From: CALJXB01 sp965225935
GTDB lineage: Bacteria > Pseudomonadota > Alphaproteobacteria > Kiloniellales > JAKSDN01
Assembly (NCBI GenBank): GCA_965225935.1
Contig: CBDDCC010000015.1
Span: 310,001-374,000 of the forward strand
Direction of reading: 5' to 3'
DNA: 64,000 bases
Shown here: one piece after another, positions 15,683-26,966 of the stretch
How the letters are laid out: each line of letters begins with the position of its first letter
Position numbering within the stretch: position 1 is the stretch's first letter
Program-made: the position numbers and the translations under genes
Notes under the pieces: generated by a model
Seen by the model: the letters and a program-made list of their open reading frames with translations, nothing else
Told to the model about the DNA's origin: nothing
Database searches by the model: none

Positions 15683-16594
15683 CTATGGGCTCCCGGCCCG
15701 CGCCTGGCGGTGTGCGATCTCCACTGCCAGGGCGGCGGCGGGGTTGCGTGCGTCGGCCTCTTCGCCCGCCTCCGCCCGGGCCTTTGCCGCCAGATAGGCC
15801 GGGTCGCCCCAGGCCCGCAGCAGGGCTTGGAAAGCCTCGTGGCGCGCGGTGTCGAAGGCGGTGGTCTCGCCCTCGAGGCCGATCGCCGGATGGGGCGGAT
15901 AGACCTCGAGGCAAGCGCGCCAGTCCTCGGGCACCGGTGTCTTGGGGTCGTGGGTGAGGTTCGCCGCCAGGCGCTCGGGGAAGAGGTGGGTGTGGGGACC
16001 CAGCGGCGTGCGCTCGCGCGGGATCGGCGCGCTCACCTCGATGCGCGCGAGCGCCGAGGTGACCACCCGCGCGGGGTTGGCCGCCAGCAGCGCGCCCATG
16101 AGCTCCGCCGGCCAGCCGTCGAGGGGCGTGCCGCAGTGGGCCCTGAGGCGCGCGATCAAGGCGGGATCGTCGGTGCGCACGCAGAAATCGACGTGGCGCG
16201 CGCCGACCCCCAGATCGAACAGCAGGGCCGCCCGGTCCTCCGCCCTCACCGCCCCGCCGTCGGGCCCGAGCTCGGTGAGCGCCTTCCGGCCGCCCAGGTG
16301 CGCCGCCGCCGCGGGCAGGCAGAAGAGCAGGCCATGCAGCCAGCGCCCTGGGTGACGGCTCAGCGTCTCGTAGGCGAGCGGCCGCGCGTTGTCGCGCCAG
16401 GCGACCCGGATCGCGCCGCGGGGCGTCGCGGCGCCCAGGCCGTCCCCGGCCACCTCCCAGGGTTCGTCCGCCGCCCGCAGGAACTCGGCCGAGGCCGCCG
16501 GCACGCCGATAGCGAAGCTCGCCGCCGGATCCACAAGCAGGCGGCGCAGCGCTTCCCGCGGATCGCCGGCCCCGAATGGGTTCCCCTCGGTCAT
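15683..16594 (-). CDS. conserved-looking protein of unknown function
   Basis: 303 residues from the ATG at 16594; the frame is open upstream but that part is arginine/proline nonsense antisense to the next gene. The sequence is globular, with patches such as DARHVDFCVRTDD-like (VGARHVDFCVRTDDPALIARL), ANPARVVTSALARIEVSAP and THLFPERLAANL that look structured and conserved. No signal peptide or membrane helix. It begins 10 bases after the SDR stop codon, so both form an operon. I cannot name a domain; it may be a carbohydrate- or acid-acting enzyme partner, but that is only context. Confidence 0.6.
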   Translation of the reverse strand: MTEGNPFGAGDPREALRRLLVDPAASFAIGVPAASAEFLRAADEPWEVAGDGLGAATPRGAIRVAWRDNARPLAYETLSRHPGRWLHGLLFCLPAAAAHLGGRKALTELGPDGGAVRAEDRAALLFDLGVGARHVDFCVRTDDPALIARLRAHCGTPLDGWPAELMGALLAANPARVVTSALARIEVSAPIPRERTPLGPHTHLFPERLAANLTHDPKTPVPEDWRACLEVYPPHPAIGLEGETTAFDTARHEAFQALLRAWGDPAYLAAKARAEAGEEADARNPAAALAVEIAHRQARAGSP

Positions 16595-16604
16595 GAGCGC
16601 CCCG

Positions 16605-17426
16605 TCAGAAGTGCGCCAGGTAGCCGCCGTCCACCGCCAGCACCTGTCCGGTGACGTAGGAGGCGGCCGGCGAGACCAGGAACAGCACGGCGCCGGCGAT
16701 CTCCTCGGGCCGGCCCCAGCGGCCCAGCGACGAGCGCTGCGCCAGCCACTCGGCGATCTTCGGGTCCGCCGCCATCTCGGCGTTGGCCTCGGTGGCGAAG
16801 AAGCCCGGGGCAACGGCATTGACGGTGATGCCGTGGCGGCCCAGCTCGGCGGCGGCGGTGCGGGTCAGCGCCTCCAGGCCGCCCTTGGCCGTGCTGTAGG
16901 CGGCGTCCAGGCCGCTGGCGAGCGGGCCGGCGATGGAGGTGACATTGACGATGCGCCCGCCGCCCATGGGTATCATCAGCTCGGCTGCCCGGCGCGTGAG
17001 GCCGAAGGGCGCCACCAGGTCGACCTCCATAAGCCGGCGCACCCCCGCCAGGTCGAACTCCAGGATCCCGCGCCGGTCGCGCCGGCCGACGTTGTTCACC
17101 AGGACGTCGAGGCGGCCGTGGGTCTCGGCGATCCACTCGAAGGCGCCGGCCACGGCGGCCTCGTCGGCCACGTCGAAGGCCAGCGCCTCGGTCGTCCCGC
17201 CGGAGGCCGTTCCGCCGGGACCCTTCGCGCCTTCCGCGGCGACCTGCGCCACCGCCTCCTGCAGGGTCTCGGGATGGCGGCCGTTCACCAGCACCCGGGC
17301 ACCGGCCCCCGCAAGAGCCTTGGCGATCTCCAGACCCAAACCACGGCGGGAGCCGGTCACCAGGGCCACCTGCCCCTTCAGCGAGAAGGAGCGTTCCAGT
17401 GGGGAGACTTTGGCCGTGGGGGTCAT
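16605..17426 (-). CDS. short-chain dehydrogenase/reductase (gluconate 5-dehydrogenase-like)
   Basis: 273 residues. Classical SDR: cofactor motif ALVTGSRRGLGLEIA (TGxxxGxG, about residues 21-35), NVGRRDRR in the NNAG position, catalytic Ser in NVTSIAG, and YSTAKGG carrying Tyr and Lys; the C-terminal PGFFATEAN segment is typical of the FabG/IdnO branch. NADP(H) preference is suggested by the arginine pair in the glycine loop. The substrate is likely a sugar acid or 3-oxo compound. Operonic with the unknown gene downstream. Confidence 0.85.
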   Translation of the reverse strand: MTPTAKVSPLERSFSLKGQVALVTGSRRGLGLEIAKALAGAGARVLVNGRHPETLQEAVAQVAAEGAKGPGGTASGGTTEALAFDVADEAAVAGAFEWIAETHGRLDVLVNNVGRRDRRGILEFDLAGVRRLMEVDLVAPFGLTRRAAELMIPMGGGRIVNVTSIAGPLASGLDAAYSTAKGGLEALTRTAAAELGRHGITVNAVAPGFFATEANAEMAADPKIAEWLAQRSSLGRWGRPEEIAGAVLFLVSPAASYVTGQVLAVDGGYLAHF

Positions 17427-17507
17427 GGCGCCACGTCCTTTCCGCGCCCAAGACGGAAGCCCGGCTCGCCGAAAAGACGCGCGCGAGGCGGGGTAGGCGC
17501 GCCGCCG

Positions 17508-18041
17508 CTACTCGCCGGACTGCAGGTTCGCGGCGATTCGCTTGGCGACCCGGGGGCTGACGAAGGAGCTCACGTCGCCGCCCAGGCGGGCGATCTCCTT
17601 CACCAGTTGGGAGGAGATGAACTGCTGGCGCTCCGAAGCAGTCAGGAAGACCGTCTCCACCTCCGGGTTCAGGCGCGCGTTCATGGAGGCCATCTGGAAC
17701 TCGTACTCGAAGTCGGAGACCGCGCGCAGACCGCGGATGATGAGGGACGCGCCCATCTCCTCGGCGAAGTGCATCAGCAAGTTGGTGAAGGCGCGCACCT
17801 CCACCTCGGCGCCGTTGGTGCCCAGGCTCGACAGCTCCTCGCGCACCAGCTCGACCCGTTCCTCGACCCCGAACATGGGACCCTTGCCCGGGTTGCCGGC
17901 GACCCCGATCACCAGCCGGTCGACCACCCGGGTCGCCCGCTGGATGATGTCGCAGTGCCCGACGGTAATGGGGTCGAAGGTGCCGGGATAGATCCCGACC
18001 AGGGTCGGCCTGGTGAGCGACCTGGCGGGCGGCCTGGCCAT
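17508..18041 (-). CDS. coaD: phosphopantetheine adenylyltransferase
   Basis: 177 residues. Catalyses the penultimate step of coenzyme A synthesis (4'-phosphopantetheine + ATP to dephospho-CoA). GIYPGTFDPITVGH (TxGH motif) marks the nucleotidyltransferase site, followed by VGVAGNPGKGP-like loop, RGLRAVSDFEYEFQMASMN and the C-terminal ISSQLVKEIARLGGDVSSFVSP that closes the active site. The ATG at 18041 overlaps the gyrA stop codon; a GTG one codon earlier is an alternative. Coupling to gyrA is common in alphaproteobacteria. Confidence 0.95.
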   Translation of the reverse strand: MARPPARSLTRPTLVGIYPGTFDPITVGHCDIIQRATRVVDRLVIGVAGNPGKGPMFGVEERVELVREELSSLGTNGAEVEVRAFTNLLMHFAEEMGASLIIRGLRAVSDFEYEFQMASMNARLNPEVETVFLTASERQQFISSQLVKEIARLGGDVSSFVSPRVAKRIAANLQSGE

Positions 18042-20860
18042 CACGCACCCTCCTCCGGCGTTTCGCCGGCCGCGCCCGTGGCGCTTTCGCCGGTCTCGTG
18101 GCCTTCGCCGTCGTCATCCGTCTCGGTGTATTCGTCGGTCTCGCCGTTTTCGCCGTTCTCGCCATCCATGTCGTCCAGGCGCGCGACCGAGACCACCCGC
18201 TCGTCCTCGTCCACGTGGAAGACGCGCACGCCGCGGGTGCTGCGCCCGACGATGCGGATGTCGGCGACCGGGCAGCGGATGAGCTGGCCGCCGTCGGTGA
18301 CCAGCACCAGCTCGTTCCCCGGCTCCACGGGGAAGGCCGCCACGACCCGGGCCTCGGGCTTGGACTTGCCGCGCCCCAGCTCCATGTTGGCGACCCCCTG
18401 CCCGCCGCGTCCGGCGACCCGGTACTCGTAGGCCGAGGAGCGCTTGCCCAGGCCGTCGTCGGCGATCGAGAGGATGAACTCCTCGGCCGCCTCGAGCTCG
18501 GCGTAGCGCGTCTCGTCGATCTCGACGCCCGCGTCCTCGGGCGCGCAGGGCGCGCCCTCCTCGCCGTTCTCGCTCCGGCGCCGGGCGGCGGCGAGGCGGA
18601 GATAGGCGTCGCGCTCCTCCACCGAGACCGACATGTGGCCGAGGATTGTCATGGAGATGACCTGGTCGCCTTCGGCCAGCTTGATGCCGCGCACGCCGAC
18701 CGAGTTACGGCCCGAGAAGACCCGCACGTCCTCCACGGGGAAGCGGATGCACTTGCCCTTGGACGTGGCCAGCAGGACGTCGTCGTCGCTGTTGCAGACC
18801 TGCACGTTGACCAGGCGGGAGTCCTCCTCCTCCAGCTTCATGGCGATCTTGCCGTTGGCCATGATGCGGGTGAAGTCCGACAGGCGGTTGCGCCGCACGG
18901 TGCCGCTGGAGGTGGCGAACATGACGTCCATCTCGCCCCAGGTCTCCTCGTCCTCGGGCATGGGCATGGCGGTGGTGATGGTCTCGCCCTCGCGCAAGGG
19001 AAGCAGGTTGACCAGCGCCTTGCCGCGGGACTGGGGCGTGCCCTGGGGCAGCTGATAGACCTTCAGCTTGTAGGCGATGCCGCGCGACGAGAAGAACAGC
19101 ACCGGCGTATGGGTGTCACAGACGAAGACCTGGCTGACGAAGTCCTCCTCCCGGGTCGACATGCCAGCCCGGCCCTTGCCGCCGCGGCGCTGGGCCCGGT
19201 AGGTGGAGAGGGGCACCCGCTTGATGTAGCCGCCGTGGGACACGGTGACCACCATCTCCTCGCGAGGGATCAGGTCCTCCACGTCCTGCTCGAACTCCAG
19301 CTCCTCGATCACCGTGCGGCGCGGATCGCCAAAGCGCGCCTTCATCTCTAGGAGCTCGTCCCGCAGGATGGCGAGCAGACGCTCGCGGGACTCGAGGATC
19401 GCCAGGTACTCGGCGATCTGCTTGGCGAGCGCCTCCAGCTCCTCGCCGATCTTCTCCCGCTCGAGGCCGGTCAGGCGCTGCAGGCGCAGGTCGAGGATCG
19501 CCTTGGCCTGAGTCTCGGAGAGCCGGTAGGTGCCGTCCTCGCCCAGCTCGTGGCCCGGCTCGTCGATCAGGCGGATCAGCGGCGCCACGTCGGAGGCCGG
19601 CCAGGCCCGGGCCATGAGGCCCTCGCGGGCGGCCTGAGGATCCGGCGCGGCGCGGATCAGCTTCACCACATCGTCGATGTTGGCCACCGCGATGGCCAGG
19701 CCCGCCAGCACGTGGGCCCGGGCCCGAGCCTTGCCCAGCTCGAAGACCGTGCGCCGGGTGATGACCTCCTCGCGGAACTCGACGAAGGCGGCGATCACCC
19801 GCTTGAGGTCGAGCAGCTCCGGCCGGCCGCCATTGAGCGCCAGCATGTTGACGCCGAAGCTCGATTGCAGCGGGGTGTAGCGGTAGAGCTGGTTGAGGAC
19901 CACGTCGGCCATGGCGTCACGGCGCAGGTCGACCACCACGCGCAGGCCCTGGCGGTCGGACTCGTCGCGCAGATCGGCGATGCCCTCGATGGTCTTCTCC
20001 CGCACCAGGTCGGCGATGCGCTCGAGCATGCGCGCCTTGTTCACCTGGTAGGGGATCTCGGTGATGACGATGGACTGGCGGTCCCGGGCGCCCTCCTCGA
20101 TCGTCGCCTTGCCGCGCATGACCACCGAGCCGCGGCCCAGGTGGTAGGCCTCGCGGATGCCCGCCTTGCCGAGGATGAGGGCGCCGGTCGGAAAGTCCGG
20201 TCCCGGCACGTAGGCCATCAGCTCGTCGATGGAGATCGCCGGGTCGTCCACGTAGGCGCAGCAGGCGTCGATCACCTCGCCCAGATTGTGGGGCGGGATG
20301 TTGGTCGCCATGCCGACGGCGATGCCGCCGGCGCCGTTCACCAGCAGGTTCGGGATGGCGGCCGGCAGGATCACCGGCTCGCGCGAGGTCTCGTCGTAGT
20401 TGGCCTGGAAGTCGACCGTGTCGCGCTCGATGTCCTCGAGCAGCGCTTCGCTCGCCGCGCGGGTCAGGCGCACCTCGGTGTAGCGCATGGCCGCCGGCGG
20501 GTCGCCGTCCATGGAGCCGAAGTTGCCCTGGCCGTCCACCAGCAGCAGGCGCATGGCGAAGTCCTGGGCCATGCGCACCATGGCGTCGTAGATCGCCTGG
20601 TCGCCGTGGGGGTGGTATTTGCCCATCACGTCGCCGACGATGCGCGCCGACTTGCGGTAGGCCCGGTTCCAGTCGTAGCCCTCCTCCTTCATGGCGTAGA
20701 GGATGCGGCGGTGGACGGGCTTCAGGCCGTCGCGCACGTCGGGCAGCGCCCGGGCCACGATCACGCTCATGGCGTAATCGAGGTAGGAGCGCTTCATCTC
20801 CTCTTCGATCGTCACCGGGGTGACGTCGGAGGGCTCCGGCGGAAGGGTCGTGTCGCTCAA
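18041..20860 (-). CDS. gyrA: DNA gyrase subunit A
   Basis: 939 residues, the usual length for alphaproteobacterial GyrA with an acidic tail (DGENGENGETDEY, TDDDGEGHETGE). Breakage-reunion domain: RDGLKPVHRRILYAM, the catalytic tyrosine in MRYTEVRLT and GNFGSMDGD. The GyrA box QRRGGKGR and six-bladed C-terminal repeats (about residues 530-890) separate it from ParC. At the quinolone position (Escherichia coli Ser83) this protein has Gln88 in HPHGDQAIYD, a residue more typical of ParC, while the Asp87 equivalent (Asp92) is kept. Followed by coaD with overlapping codons. Confidence 0.97.
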   Translation of the reverse strand: MSDTTLPPEPSDVTPVTIEEEMKRSYLDYAMSVIVARALPDVRDGLKPVHRRILYAMKEEGYDWNRAYRKSARIVGDVMGKYHPHGDQAIYDAMVRMAQDFAMRLLLVDGQGNFGSMDGDPPAAMRYTEVRLTRAASEALLEDIERDTVDFQANYDETSREPVILPAAIPNLLVNGAGGIAVGMATNIPPHNLGEVIDACCAYVDDPAISIDELMAYVPGPDFPTGALILGKAGIREAYHLGRGSVVMRGKATIEEGARDRQSIVITEIPYQVNKARMLERIADLVREKTIEGIADLRDESDRQGLRVVVDLRRDAMADVVLNQLYRYTPLQSSFGVNMLALNGGRPELLDLKRVIAAFVEFREEVITRRTVFELGKARARAHVLAGLAIAVANIDDVVKLIRAAPDPQAAREGLMARAWPASDVAPLIRLIDEPGHELGEDGTYRLSETQAKAILDLRLQRLTGLEREKIGEELEALAKQIAEYLAILESRERLLAILRDELLEMKARFGDPRRTVIEELEFEQDVEDLIPREEMVVTVSHGGYIKRVPLSTYRAQRRGGKGRAGMSTREEDFVSQVFVCDTHTPVLFFSSRGIAYKLKVYQLPQGTPQSRGKALVNLLPLREGETITTAMPMPEDEETWGEMDVMFATSSGTVRRNRLSDFTRIMANGKIAMKLEEEDSRLVNVQVCNSDDDVLLATSKGKCIRFPVEDVRVFSGRNSVGVRGIKLAEGDQVISMTILGHMSVSVEERDAYLRLAAARRRSENGEEGAPCAPEDAGVEIDETRYAELEAAEEFILSIADDGLGKRSSAYEYRVAGRGGQGVANMELGRGKSKPEARVVAAFPVEPGNELVLVTDGGQLIRCPVADIRIVGRSTRGVRVFHVDEDERVVSVARLDDMDGENGENGETDEYTETDDDGEGHETGESATGAAGETPEEGA

Positions 20861-21037
20861 GAAGCTGTCCTGTAACGGGCCCCGTGCCGCCGCCAGGCGG
20901 CACTCATTTCATCCAGCGATTTCAAGGTCTTCGAAGGTGGCTTCAAATGCGCAAACGGAGCCCGAATCGGCCCCGTACGAGCCCTGAAATCTAGCCGATC
21001 GGGCCCTTTCGGACAAGGACGGCGGCCCGCGCGGAAG

Positions 21038-21056
21038 ACGGCCGAAAAGCGGCCGT
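21038..21056 (-). terminator. weak hairpin downstream of DUF1326 gene
   Basis: A perfect 7-bp stem ACGGCCG/CGGCCGT with a 5-base loop lies about 50 bases after the DUF1326 stop codon on the minus strand. It is not followed by a clear run of T, so it may attenuate or stabilise the transcript end rather than act as a standard intrinsic terminator. Confidence 0.3.
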
Positions 21057-21104
21057 TCAGGCCCTCTGGCGGCCGCCGGTCGCCCGTTCTGAGATGGCCC
21101 TGCC

Positions 21105-21746
21105 CTAACGCGTGCGCTGGACGCCGGAGCCGGCGTGGCGCAGCTCGTTCCACTGGCCGTAGGAGTCCTTCAGGTCCAGCTTGATGGCGGCGTCGGCCTT
21201 GGTGGAGGCATTGCCGATCTCGGCCAGCTCGAACTCGATGCCGTCCGGGATGTCGATGCGCACCCGGTGCTCGGCCCCGTCGACCGGGTTCCTGATCGGC
21301 TCGCCGGTCGATTCCAGCACGCCGGGGATGACGATCCGAGCCGTGCGGGCCTCCAGGTCCACCTCGTACTCGATGGGCTTGAAGAGTGGCTCGTGGACCG
21401 TGCTGGACATGGCGTGGAAGACCCACCAGTGGGTCGCCGCCTCGTCGGTCTCGCCGCCGTAGACCACGGTTTGGAGGGCGTGGCGCTGGGCCTCGTCGGC
21501 GCGCTCGTCGATGATGGCCTGCATCTCGCCGTTGCCCTCGAAGATGGCGCCCGGCCAGGAGTAGAGCAGCGCCAGCTTGAGGCCGCTCAGGTCGGTGTCG
21601 CCGAAATGGCCCTTGTCGATGCGCAGGACCTCGAAGCCCTGGCAGTTGCCGTTGCTCGGCCGGTCCTCGAACTGGCAGGGGCAGCTGTGGTTGCAGTTGC
21701 AGTTGCCGTAGGTCAGGCCTTCGACGTACCAGTCGATGTTCGCCAT
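21105..21746 (-). CDS. DUF1326 domain-containing protein
   Basis: 213 residues. The N-terminus shows the cysteine pattern of DUF1326, GNCNCNHSCPCQFEDRPSNGNCQG (cited in parts), with DWYVEGL before it, then VEGLTYG, DLSGLKLALLYSWPGAIFEGNG and TGEPIRNPVDGAEHRV. The cysteine cluster suggests metal or thiol binding. The family is often found beside DUF2182 membrane proteins; none is seen here. Cytoplasmic by the lack of a signal peptide. Function unknown. Confidence 0.85.
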   Translation of the reverse strand: MANIDWYVEGLTYGNCNCNHSCPCQFEDRPSNGNCQGFEVLRIDKGHFGDTDLSGLKLALLYSWPGAIFEGNGEMQAIIDERADEAQRHALQTVVYGGETDEAATHWWVFHAMSSTVHEPLFKPIEYEVDLEARTARIVIPGVLESTGEPIRNPVDGAEHRVRIDIPDGIEFELAEIGNASTKADAAIKLDLKDSYGQWNELRHAGSGVQRTR

Positions 21747-21773
21747 GGTCGCCTCCCTGGATTGAAGGGGCCG

Positions 21774-22235
21774 CTAGAAGGGAATCTCGTCGTCCAGGTC
21801 GCCCCTGGACTCGCCGCCTGGAGCTGGGCCACCACCGCCGCCCCCGCCATAGTCGCCGCCGCCGAAGTCCCCGCCACCGCCGCCGCGGGTGTCCAGCATG
21901 GTCATCTCGCCGCGGTAGCGCTGCAGCACGACCTCGGTGGTGTAGCGCTCCTGGCCCGACTGGTCGGTCCACTTGCGGGTCTGCAGCGAGCCCTCGAGAT
22001 AGACCTTGGAGCCCTTGCGCAGGTACTTCTCGGCCACGTCCGCCAGGCGGTCGTTGAAGATCACCACCCGGTGCCACTCGGTGCGCTCGCGCCGCTCGCC
22101 GGTGTTGCGGTCCTTCCAGGTGTCGGTCGTGGCGACCGAGAGGTGGCAGATCCGGGTGCCGTCCTGGGTGGTGCGGATCTCGGGATCGCGCCCCAGATTG
22201 CCGATGAGAATGACCTTGTTGACCGTACCCGCCAT
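21774..22235 (-). CDS. ssb: single-stranded DNA-binding protein
   Basis: 153 residues from the ATG at 22235 (the frame is open upstream but that extension does not resemble Ssb). OB fold: NKVILIGNLGRDPEIRTTQDG, WHRVVIFNDRLADVAEKYL, GSKVYLEGSLQTRKWTDQSG; then a glycine-rich linker and the acidic tip GDLDDEIPF that recruits partner proteins. Protects and organises ssDNA in replication, recombination and repair. Divergent from uvrA across a 400-bp gap, a classical arrangement. Confidence 0.96.
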   Translation of the reverse strand: MAGTVNKVILIGNLGRDPEIRTTQDGTRICHLSVATTDTWKDRNTGERRERTEWHRVVIFNDRLADVAEKYLRKGSKVYLEGSLQTRKWTDQSGQERYTTEVVLQRYRGEMTMLDTRGGGGGDFGGGDYGGGGGGGPAPGGESRGDLDDEIPF

Positions 22236-22637
22236 GCGCCTGCCCCGGATCTCGTGTTTTGCGGAAAGCTTACCGCACTCTAGCGCCCCGCACCCGACGC
22301 CGCCAGACGGGAATCTCGGGGTCGGAAACCGCCCTCCGCAGTATCCAAGGCGCGGAGATCCCGCGAGCCGACGCGCGGAGCGTATGCAGAATGCAGGCAT
22401 GCAGCCGCAGATGTCAGGAGACTGGCGCAAGGCGGCGCCGAGCGCCCGACGGGGGGTCGCTTTTCCGCCTCGCTTACCCCATATTCTAGATCGCCGCCGT
22501 CTGGGACCTGCCGAGCCGAGGCGCGGCGGTCCGGCGCGGGGCACTCCCCGGAGCAGGCTTTTCCAGGAGCCGGCTTCTTCGGGGCGCCGCCGGAAGGTCC
22601 TTTCAAAGCAAGAACATCGGAGCCGTTGTCGGAGCAT
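22236..22637. promoter_or_regulatory. divergent ssb-uvrA promoter region
   Basis: Shared control region of ssb (minus) and uvrA (plus). In many alphaproteobacteria it carries a LexA site of form GTTC-N7-GTTC; I looked for this and for its complement and found no clean copy. Composition is mixed with no other gene recognised. Confidence 0.4.
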
Positions 22638-25523
<2,886 letters not shown>

Positions 25524-25541
25524 AGGCGGCCGGAGGAAAGC

Positions 25542-26753
25542 ATGAGCGAGGTCATCGACAGGTCGCTGCAGGAAGAGGCTCGGATGAGGGTCCAGCCGGT
25601 GGTCGCCTGGCTGCTGGAGAACCGCCTGCGCATCGGCCGCACTCCCTTCCTCTTCTCCCGCTTCTGCGAGCGGCTGCGGGAGCTGGGCCTGCCGCTCGAC
25701 CGGGCCACCATTCACATGCCCCAGCTCCATCCCCAGCTCTCCGCGCGCTCGCTCCTGTGGCTGCGCGAGGCCGGCGGCGCCGTGGAGACCGGCCACCGCC
25801 ACGGCAACCGCAACGACACCTTCTACATCAAGAGCCCGGTGCGCCATATCTTCGAGGGTGGCGACGTGCTGCACTGCCCGATCGCCGAGAGCGGTGCCCA
25901 GCCCTTCCCGGTCCTGGACGACCTGCAGGCGACCGGCTTCCGGGACTACGTCATGCTGCCCATGCCCTTTTCGACCGGGCGGACAAACGCGGTCAGCTTC
26001 GCCACCAAGGAGGCGGCCGGCCTGGGCGAGCTGGACCTGGCCGTCCTGGAGGCCAGCCTGCCGGCCTTCGCCGCCGTCCTGGAGCTGAACCACGTGCAGC
26101 GCACGGCGCGCACCCTGCTCGACACCTACCTGGGACACGACAGCGGCTCGCGCATCCTGAACGGCGCCATCCGGCGCGGCGAGGGCGAGGAGATCCACGC
26201 CGTCGTCTGGTACTGCGACCTGCGCGGCTTCACCAGGCTCTCCCAGTGCCAGGAGCTCGAGCCGGTGATCGGCCTGCTGAACGACTACTTCGATTGTATG
26301 GCCCGGCCGGTCCAGGCGCGCGGCGGCGAGGTGCTGAAGTTCATCGGCGACGGCATGCTGGCCATCTTCCGCTGCGAGTCGACCAAGGAGGCCAAGTGCC
26401 AGGGCGCCGACCGGGCGATTGCCGCCGCCGAGGACGCGCTCGCCGGCATCGAGGCCCTCAACCGGGAGCGCGAGGCCGAGGGCGCGGCGCCCCTCAAGGT
26501 CGGCATCGCCATCGCAGTGGGGAAGGTCATGTACGGCAACGTGGGTGCCGCCGACCGGCTCGACTTCACGGTGATCGGCCCGGTGGTGAACCTGGTCGCG
26601 CGTCTCGAGCCCCTGAGCGTAACCCTCGACCCGCCCATCGTCGTCTCCGAGGCGCTCGCCAGCGTCTCCAGCCGCCGCTTCCGCAGCCTCGGCCAGTTCG
26701 CCCTCAAGGGCATCGAAGGCGAACAGACCGCCCTCACCCCCGAACGGGAGTGA
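25542..26753 (+). CDS. adenylate/guanylate cyclase domain protein (class III)
   Basis: 403 residues. N-terminal about 200 residues form a sensory-like domain (no membrane helix) containing HPQLSARSLLWL, HRHGNRNDTFYIKSPV and FRDYVMLPMPF; this resembles a GAF fold but the match is not firm. The C-terminal class III cyclase domain has the metal Asp in WYCDLRGFTRLS, the second in FIGDGMLAIFR, and VGAADRLDFTVIGPVVNLVARLE. This arrangement makes cAMP or cGMP in the cytoplasm. It sits 18 bases after uvrA, probably co-transcribed, and precedes the AT-rich island. Confidence 0.82.
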   Translation: MSEVIDRSLQEEARMRVQPVVAWLLENRLRIGRTPFLFSRFCERLRELGLPLDRATIHMPQLHPQLSARSLLWLREAGGAVETGHRHGNRNDTFYIKSPVRHIFEGGDVLHCPIAESGAQPFPVLDDLQATGFRDYVMLPMPFSTGRTNAVSFATKEAAGLGELDLAVLEASLPAFAAVLELNHVQRTARTLLDTYLGHDSGSRILNGAIRRGEGEEIHAVVWYCDLRGFTRLSQCQELEPVIGLLNDYFDCMARPVQARGGEVLKFIGDGMLAIFRCESTKEAKCQGADRAIAAAEDALAGIEALNREREAEGAAPLKVGIAIAVGKVMYGNVGAADRLDFTVIGPVVNLVARLEPLSVTLDPPIVVSEALASVSSRRFRSLGQFALKGIEGEQTALTPERE

Positions 26754-26966
26754 TGCAAATCATTTCAATCAGTTTCTTAAGCATTGAGTCCCCAAGGCTT
26801 GAAAGCGTCCACAGCATTGTTTGAACTTATCCTGTCCGCATACTACTCGAGCAAGCACTATTTGACTCTTCATTTGCGAGTATGAGTTCTTTCAAATGAC
26901 AGTTTCGCGAACGCGACAATCGAAACCCTCTCCAAACACTGCATCTCAGAAAAGATGTGACCTGAA
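26754..26966. other. left border of AT-rich island
   Basis: The base composition drops sharply from GC-rich to AT-rich immediately after the cyclase gene stop. Short palindromes such as CGCGAACGCG occur (near 26908-26917). No gene recognised. Confidence 0.4.

Noticed and set aside
16389..18431. 680-residue plus-strand frame spanning SDR, coaD and gyrA end
   Set aside because: Antisense shadow; crosses several genes on the other strand and has no domain signature.
22236..22637. LexA (SOS) box between ssb and uvrA
   Set aside because: No GTTC-N7-GTTC or complement found; a single GAAC occurs at about 22612 without a partner.
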